DNA of 10,216 bases from JBCBKL01 sp038521825. GTDB lineage: Bacteria; Pseudomonadota; Alphaproteobacteria; Rhodobacterales; Rhodobacteraceae. Position numbers and translations under genes: made by a program. The notes beneath the pieces are model-generated. The model worked only from the letters and a program-made list of their open reading frames with translations. It ran no database searches and had not been told where the DNA came from. The stretch is from the NCBI GenBank assembly GCA_038521825.1, contig JBCBKL010000049.1:1-10216 (forward strand), read 5' to 3'. Below, piece by piece: positions 6,575 to 10,216 of the stretch (its first letter is position 1; the number at the start of each line of letters is the position of its first letter).

Positions 6575-7459
6575 ATGAGCCTTCCGACATACGCCACCCC
6601 GGCGCAGCGCATCTGGTACTACAGCTTTCGCGTGATCTGCGGGTTGATCTTTCTGTTTCTGATCTTCCCAATTCTCGTGATTATCCCACTCAGCTTCAAC
6701 GCCCAGGATTTCTTTACCTTTACGCCCGAGATGCTGCGACTGGATCCCGATGGGTATTCGCTGAAACACTATCGCGATTTCTTCACAAACCCGCAGTGGC
6801 AACTGGCCCTTCAGAACTCGTTGATCATCGCACCAGTCGCGACAGTCATTTCAGTCAGCCTCGGGACACTTGCAGCCATCGGACTGAGTCAAAGCCATAT
6901 ACCGTTCAAATCGGCGATCATGGCGACGCTGATCTCACCGATGATCGTGCCCCTGATCATTTCGGCGACGGGCATGTTCTTTTTCTACTCATCTCTGGGC
7001 AACTGGCTTGAGGCATCGCTGGGCCTGTCGAAAGGGTTTGTGGGTTACATCAAGGTGATCCTGGCCCACGCCGTGCTGGGTATCCCATTTGTCATAATCA
7101 CGGTGACTGCGACCTTGGTGGGCTTTGACCGCAGCCTCACTCGCGCGGCTGCGAGCATGGGGGCCAGCCCGGTGACGACGTTTTTCCGGGTGCAGATGCC
7201 CCTGATTTTGCCTGGGGTGATTTCCGGTGGATTGTTCGCCTTCATCACCTCGTTTGATGAGGTGGTTGTGGTGCTTTTTGTTGGTTCGGCCGCACAGAAA
7301 ACATTGCCGTGGCAGATGTTCATTGGGCTGCGCGAGCAGATATCGCCGACGATCCTGGCGGTGGCGACGATCCTCGTGGTGGTCTCGATCGCGCTGTTGG
7401 CCAGTGTCGAGCTGTTGCGTCGTCGGTCTGAGAGATTACGCGGGTTGAGCCCCGGCTAG
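6575..7459 (+). CDS. PotC-like ABC transporter permease
   Basis: Second channel subunit of the importer, 294 residues, close to the usual PotC/PotI length. Six hydrophobic segments are visible at about 18-40, 82-104, 114-138, 158-182, 213-238 and 260-281. The EAA loop is LTRAAASMGASPVTTFFRVQ (188-207), followed by MPLILPGV. The segment ITSFDEVVVVLFV is a strong PotC signature. It starts four bases after the preceding permease stop, so the two are co-translated or nearly so and probably pair as a heterodimer. A strong terminator follows the stop. I see no odd residues. Confidence 0.94.
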   Translation: MSLPTYATPAQRIWYYSFRVICGLIFLFLIFPILVIIPLSFNAQDFFTFTPEMLRLDPDGYSLKHYRDFFTNPQWQLALQNSLIIAPVATVISVSLGTLAAIGLSQSHIPFKSAIMATLISPMIVPLIISATGMFFFYSSLGNWLEASLGLSKGFVGYIKVILAHAVLGIPFVIITVTATLVGFDRSLTRAAASMGASPVTTFFRVQMPLILPGVISGGLFAFITSFDEVVVVLFVGSAAQKTLPWQMFIGLREQISPTILAVATILVVVSIALLASVELLRRRSERLRGLSPG

Positions 7460-7464
7460 AACTG

Positions 7465-7492
7465 AAAAAGCCGCCCGACTAGGCGGCTTTTT
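7465..7492. terminator. Bidirectional terminator between the permease operon and rpmJ
   Basis: AAAAAGCCGCC (7465-7475) and GGCGGCTTTTT (7482-7492) form a perfect 11-bp stem around a 6-nt loop. The A-rich and T-rich ends give a T tract on both strands. It lies five bases after the permease stop and 18 bases after the rpmJ stop on the other strand, so it can end both convergent units. Confidence 0.9.
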
Positions 7493-7510
7493 GAATTGGG
7501 CTGGGCTTTC

Positions 7511-7636
7511 TCAGCCTTGGCGCGCTTTGAACCGGCGCTGCGTCTTGTTGATCACATAGACACGGCCCTTGCGACGCACGACCCGGCAGTCACGGTGCCG
7601 GTTCTTCAGCGAGCGGAGCGAATTGCGAACCTTCAT
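7511..7636 (-). CDS. rpmJ: 50S ribosomal protein L36 (zinc-ligand-poor form)
   Basis: Small basic protein of the large ribosomal subunit, 41 residues. It begins MKVRNSLRSLKNRHRDCRVV and ends QRRFKARQG, a near-standard sequence for the longer L36 form also called YkgO or type B. Only one cysteine (Cys17) is present. The Cys-x2-Cys and later Cys/His zinc site of classical 37-38-residue L36 is missing, so this form should not bind zinc. The start is set by AGGAG, complement of 7643-7647, six bases upstream. The frame is open further upstream, but that part crosses the tRNA gene and is not coding. The gene lies 71 bp downstream of tRNA-Val on the same strand and may be transcribed with it. It ends at a shared terminator. 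Confidence 0.95.
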   Translation of the reverse strand: MKVRNSLRSLKNRHRDCRVVRRKGRVYVINKTQRRFKARQG

Positions 7637-7707
7637 GGCTCTCTCCTGATCTTGGCGCGAACCAGCGCCTTGTTGCGGGTCATAGCGGCGAGCCGCTGGC
7701 GAATTTA

Positions 7708-7782
7708 TGGTGGACGATACTGGGATCGAACCAGTGACCCCTTCGATGTCAACGAAGTGCTCTACCGCTGAGCTAATCGTCC
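7708..7782 (-). tRNA. tRNA-Val (anticodon GAC)
   Basis: The complement folds as a complete 75-nt tRNA with encoded CCA. The acceptor stem is GGACGAT with ATCGTCC, the D arm has GCTC/GAGC, the anticodon stem is CTTCG/CGAAG with loop TTGACAT, and the T arm is ACTGG-TTCGATC-CCAGT. All stems pair perfectly. Anticodon GAC (complement of 7748-7750) reads valine codons GUC and GUU. The discriminator base is A (complement of 7711). Confidence 0.97.
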
Positions 7783-7932
7783 GATTTTTGACCCGAATTT
7801 CGCGACCCCACCAAAGAAATGGGGCGCGGAAAGCCGCGCCGGTAGCGGGTCGTATAAATAGAGTCGCAGGTGGGATCAAGGGCTTTTGGCAATGACCTTT
7901 CCTGAGCTATGTTGAGCCTCGGAGGATCGTTG
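7783..7932. other. Divergent intergenic region between tRNA-Val and the N-formylglutamate amidohydrolase gene
   Basis: These 150 bp hold two abutting hairpins: CCCCA/TGGGG (7806-7810 with 7820-7824, 9-nt loop) and GGCGCGG/CCGCGCC (7823-7829 with 7834-7840, AAAG loop). They share two bases, so only one can form fully at a time. A leftward promoter may be TTGATC (complement of 7874-7879), 17 bp, TATACG (complement of 7851-7856), which would place the hairpins in the tRNA precursor leader. A rightward promoter may be TTGGCA (7886-7891), 16 bp, TATGTT (7908-7913). The promoters are weak calls by eye. Confidence 0.4.
7921..7925 (+). promoter_or_regulatory. Ribosome binding site fixing the amidohydrolase start
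   Basis: GGAGG lies seven bases before the ATG at 7933. An earlier in-frame ATG at 7909 has no such site and would place this GGAGG inside the coding region, so 7933 is preferred. Confidence 0.7.
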
Positions 7933-8793
7933 ATGCCTGAACACGCCTATCACGTATCGTTACCAGAACTATCTAGTTCATGTGTGGTGTTTGCGTCGCC
8001 GCACAGCGGTCGCGCGTACCCGTGGAGCTTTCTGCGCAGATCCATCCTCGACGAAAAAGCCATCCGCTCCTCCGAAGACGCATATGTGGATCAGCTCTTT
8101 GATTCCGCGCCTAATTTTGGCGCTGCGTTTTTGTGTGCAGGGGCGCCACGAGCCTTTGTCGATCTGAATCGCAGCCAGGAAGAGCTTGATCCGGCGCTGA
8201 TCGAGGGTATTCGCAGAAACGGACACAATCCGCGGGTGGCCAGCGGCCTTGGCGTGATTCCCCGAGTGGTCGCAAACGGTCGCGCGATCTACAGCGGTAA
8301 GATTTCGCTTCGCGAAGCCGAGCGCCGAATAAGCGGGTATTGGCAACCTTACCATGACCAACTGACTGCACTACTGGACGCCGCCCATGCACGGCATGGC
8401 CAGGCCATTCTGATTGACTGCCACTCGATGCCTCACGAAGCAATGGACGGCGTCGCGCGGAACGGGGCCAAACGGCCTGACGTCGTACTCGGTGACCGCT
8501 TTGGCGCGGCCGCTGACCCAGAGATCATGGAGGGGGTCGAGGCGGCATTTGCATCGGCTGGCTTCACGGTGACGCGGAATGCGCCGTTCGCGGGTGCATA
8601 CATCACGCAAACCTATGGCCGACCTTCCCGCAAACAGCACGCCATTCAGGTCGAGATCGACCGCTCTCTCTATATGGATGAGCGTCGGATCAAGCCGAAT
8701 GCGAATTTCGACGTGGTTCGGAGTGCGCTGCGCGACGTGGTTGGGGAAATCAGCCAGATCGGCCAGGTGCCCATGCGGGTCGCGGCGGAGTAA
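7933..8793 (+). CDS. N-formylglutamate amidohydrolase family protein
   Basis: Metal-dependent hydrolase of the N-formylglutamate amidohydrolase (HutG/FGase) family, 286 residues, a normal length. In histidine breakdown such enzymes release formate from N-formyl-L-glutamate to give glutamate. Visible family motifs are ASPHSGR (21-27) near the N-terminus, DLNRS (77-81), the IDCHSMP block (161-167) and the late QVEIDRSLYM (239-248); the conserved His, Asp and Glu residues in them are likely metal or substrate ligands. There is no signal peptide, so it is cytosolic. No other hut genes are in the window, so the histidine role rests on family membership alone, and an unrelated N-formyl or N-acyl amino acid is possible. 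The gene stands alone and converges with dinB, 16 bp away. Confidence 0.88.
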   Translation: MPEHAYHVSLPELSSSCVVFASPHSGRAYPWSFLRRSILDEKAIRSSEDAYVDQLFDSAPNFGAAFLCAGAPRAFVDLNRSQEELDPALIEGIRRNGHNPRVASGLGVIPRVVANGRAIYSGKISLREAERRISGYWQPYHDQLTALLDAAHARHGQAILIDCHSMPHEAMDGVARNGAKRPDVVLGDRFGAAADPEIMEGVEAAFASAGFTVTRNAPFAGAYITQTYGRPSRKQHAIQVEIDRSLYMDERRIKPNANFDVVRSALRDVVGEISQIGQVPMRVAAE

Positions 8794-8810
8794 GCCCGCC
8801 TTTCCCGACC
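8778..8810. terminator. Possible imperfect terminator between the convergent amidohydrolase and dinB genes
   Basis: GGCGG (8784-8788) pairs with CCGCC (8796-8800), followed by three Ts. An outer GGTCG (8778-8782) can pair with CGACC (8806-8810). The structure overlaps the amidohydrolase stop codon and touches the dinB stop codon. The T tract is short, so this is a weak call. Confidence 0.3.
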
Positions 8811-10063
8811 TACCGAAGCGCGCGGCCTTTCACGATCGCCTCTGAGCCGAACCGCGCCCTGATCTTGTCGGTTGCCCGCTCTGCGGCCGTGCGCTGTGCA
8901 GCATCGGGATCAAGAAGATCACCGGACAGATCGGCGCCGTTTGCCGTGCTCAGATCCGACAATCCGCAGCCCAGCAACCGGAAAGGACCTTGATCTGCGA
9001 TCTGGTCAAAAAGCGCACGGGCGGTCCGGTATACCTTGTCAGCAAGCTGCGTGGGTTCTCGCAGACTGGTGCGGCGGGTCAACAGTTTGAAGTCACTGCG
9101 TTTGACCTTCAGCGTGACTGTTCGGCCTGCTATGTCCTTGGCCTTGGCCCGGTCGCTTACCTTTTCCGCCATGCGCCAGATGTGCCCGTCAAGGATGTCC
9201 AGCGATGCGGTGTCTTCGCCAAAGGTTGTTTCGTTGCTGATCGATTTGACCGGCGCGTTGCGTGATACCCGCCTCCGGTCTTCGCCCCGGGCGAGATGCC
9301 ACAATCGTTCGCCCATGGCGCCAAAGCGCGCGGAAAGCTCTTCCTTGTCCCATCGGCGTAGGTCTGCAAATGTCCGGATTCCGGCTTTGTTCAGCGACAC
9401 CTGCCCTGCTTCGCCGACACCCCAGATCAGCCTGACGGGTTTGTCCTCTAGGAACTCCACCGTCTCGGCCTTGCCAATGATCGAAAACCCGTCTGGTTTC
9501 TCAAGGTCGGAGGCAACCTTGGCCAGGAACTTGTTATGCGACAGCCCGATGGAGCCCGTGAGGCCCAATTCGTCTCGCATCCTCTTGACCAGACCCGCGA
9601 GCATAACCGCCGGAGGTGCACCGTGCAGCCGTTCCGTGCCGGTCAGATCAAGGAACGCCTCGTCAAGTGATAGCGGTTCGATCGAGGGCGTTAGGTCTTC
9701 CATCATTGACCGGATGGCCCGCGACGCCTCGGCATAGGCGTCGATGCGCGGCTTGACCACGACCGCATCGGGGCAAAGCTTGAGCGCCTGGAACATTGGC
9801 ATGGCTGAACGGACACCTCGGATACGTGCGACATAACACGCTGTCGACACGACCCCGCGACGTCCGCCCCCGATGATAACAGGCTTTTCTTCGAGCGCCG
9901 GATCGTCCCGCTTTTCCACCGACGCATAAAATGCGTCACAATCCATGTGAGCGATGGAAAGATCGAAGAGTTCAGGATGGCTGAGACAACGCGGCGATCC
10001 GCATTTGGGGCAACGTTTCGCATCTTCGAAATCGTAAAGGCAGTCGCGGCAAAGGCTGGGCAT
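8810..10063 (-). CDS. dinB: DNA polymerase IV (Y-family translesion polymerase) with an N-terminal cysteine cluster
   Basis: Error-prone polymerase that copies past damaged bases. From the ATG at 10063 it has 417 residues, against about 350 for E. coli DinB. An N-terminal extension of about 36 residues carries CRDC (5-8) and CPKC (18-21) plus Cys26, a likely zinc ribbon. The catalytic palm follows: Asp41 in HMDCDAFYASVE, with Tyr46 at the steric-gate position, and Asp134-Glu135 in SLDEAFLD. The GSIGLSHNKFLAKVASDLEKP stretch, the WGVG helix-hairpin-helix and the little-finger RLLGCGLSDL complete the family order. All catalytic acids are present. I see no obvious clamp-binding peptide at the C-terminus (ends KGRALR). 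A GTG nine bases upstream (10070-10072) could be an alternative start; neither has a clear ribosome site. The gene is divergent from the NUDIX fragment. Confidence 0.95.
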   Translation of the reverse strand: MPSLCRDCLYDFEDAKRCPKCGSPRCLSHPELFDLSIAHMDCDAFYASVEKRDDPALEEKPVIIGGGRRGVVSTACYVARIRGVRSAMPMFQALKLCPDAVVVKPRIDAYAEASRAIRSMMEDLTPSIEPLSLDEAFLDLTGTERLHGAPPAVMLAGLVKRMRDELGLTGSIGLSHNKFLAKVASDLEKPDGFSIIGKAETVEFLEDKPVRLIWGVGEAGQVSLNKAGIRTFADLRRWDKEELSARFGAMGERLWHLARGEDRRRVSRNAPVKSISNETTFGEDTASLDILDGHIWRMAEKVSDRAKAKDIAGRTVTLKVKRSDFKLLTRRTSLREPTQLADKVYRTARALFDQIADQGPFRLLGCGLSDLSTANGADLSGDLLDPDAAQRTAAERATDKIRARFGSEAIVKGRALR

Positions 10064-10067
10064 GACG

Positions 10068-10079
10068 ATCACACGTGAT
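10068..10079. repeat. Small inverted repeat at the dinB start
   Basis: ATCAC-AC-GTGAT is a near-palindrome of 5-bp arms with a 2-bp spacer, lying just upstream of the dinB ATG and over the alternative GTG. It could be an operator or chance. No GTTC-N7-GTTC alphaproteobacterial LexA box is visible between the two divergent genes. Confidence 0.25.
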
Positions 10080-10112
10080 ATCAGGGCCTCATATTAGCGA
10101 GCGAGGCAGGGA

Positions 10113-10216
10113 ATGACCACGGATGTGATGGGCGCAAAGCTGGCTTTGTTCATCGGCAACGACCTCGCTGTCATTCTGCGCGATGACCGGCCCGGGACAA
10201 GCTGGCGGGCATGACC
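10113..10216 (+). CDS. NUDIX hydrolase N-terminus, apparently frameshifted, cut by the right edge
   Basis: Beginning of a likely NUDIX hydrolase, enzymes that cleave nucleoside diphosphates linked to another group. The ATG at 10113 has a modest purine-rich AGGCAGGG upstream. It encodes GAKLALFIGNDLAVILRDDRP, the usual first strands of a roseobacter-type NUDIX protein, which normally continue into W-P-G-x-W-D-L-P-G-G. Here the frame meets TGA at 10212-10214, after Trp31-Arg-Ala. One extra base after TGG (10203-10205) would restore Trp-Pro-Gly-Met, the expected path to the NUDIX box. The NUDIX box itself is outside the window. The break may be a real mutation or a sequencing error. The identification rests on about 30 residues. 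Confidence 0.55.

Noticed and set aside
6031..6612. A 193-codon open frame on the minus strand
   Set aside because: It is antisense to the conserved permease core, with low-complexity His/Asp/Arg composition typical of a shadow frame.
7496..7771. Plus-strand open frame over rpmJ and tRNA-Val
   Set aside because: It is the complement of two certain genes and has no ribosome site or family signal.
7708..7782. tRNA-Val 3' end as an attachment site of an integrated element
   Set aside because: There is no integrase gene and no second copy of the tRNA 3' end in the window, and the neighbouring genes are housekeeping-type.
7637..7879. Upstream extension of the rpmJ frame
   Set aside because: It would translate through the tRNA-Val gene. 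The internal ATG has a strong ribosome site and gives the exact 41-residue L36.
1..10216. CRISPR array, insertion sequence, toxin-antitoxin or defence system
   Set aside because: No regularly spaced repeats, transposase motifs, terminal inverted repeats, or paired small toxin-like genes are seen.

Overview
The window looks like chromosomal DNA from an alphaproteobacterium, most likely of the Rhodobacterales/Roseobacter group. This is inferred from the moderately GC-rich, densely packed genes, the 41-residue L36 protein lacking most zinc ligands, the DinB with an N-terminal cysteine cluster, and the polyamine-type transport operon. No phage, insertion sequence, CRISPR array or other mobile element was seen.

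Left part (1-7492): uptake and breakdown of amines. A PotF-like binding protein runs leftward off the window (720 to before 1). A 154-bp control region separates it from a rightward set of six genes: a SpuC-like class III aminotransferase, a PotA-like ATPase, a second PotD/PotF-family binding protein, a DUF1330 small protein, a PotB-like permease with a very large periplasmic loop, and a PotC-like permease. The last four encoded transport parts plus the ATPase make a complete ABC importer; the aminotransferase probably starts catabolism of the imported amine. A strong hairpin terminator lies between the binding protein and the DUF1330 gene, and another closes the operon. DUF1330 and the first permease overlap by ATGA, which suggests translational coupling.

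Middle (7465-7782): a leftward pair, tRNA-Val(GAC) and then rpmJ (ribosomal protein L36). Its 3' end meets the permease operon at a shared, probably bidirectional, terminator.

Right part (7783-10216): a rightward N-formylglutamate amidohydrolase gene converges with a leftward dinB (DNA polymerase IV). Divergent from dinB, the window ends in the first residues of a NUDIX hydrolase gene, whose reading frame appears broken by a one-base shift just before the edge.

No stretch longer than about 155 bp lacks a gene. I see no clearly unprecedented system. The most unusual parts are the large loop in the first permease, the DUF1330 protein embedded in the transporter operon, and the apparent NUDIX frameshift.
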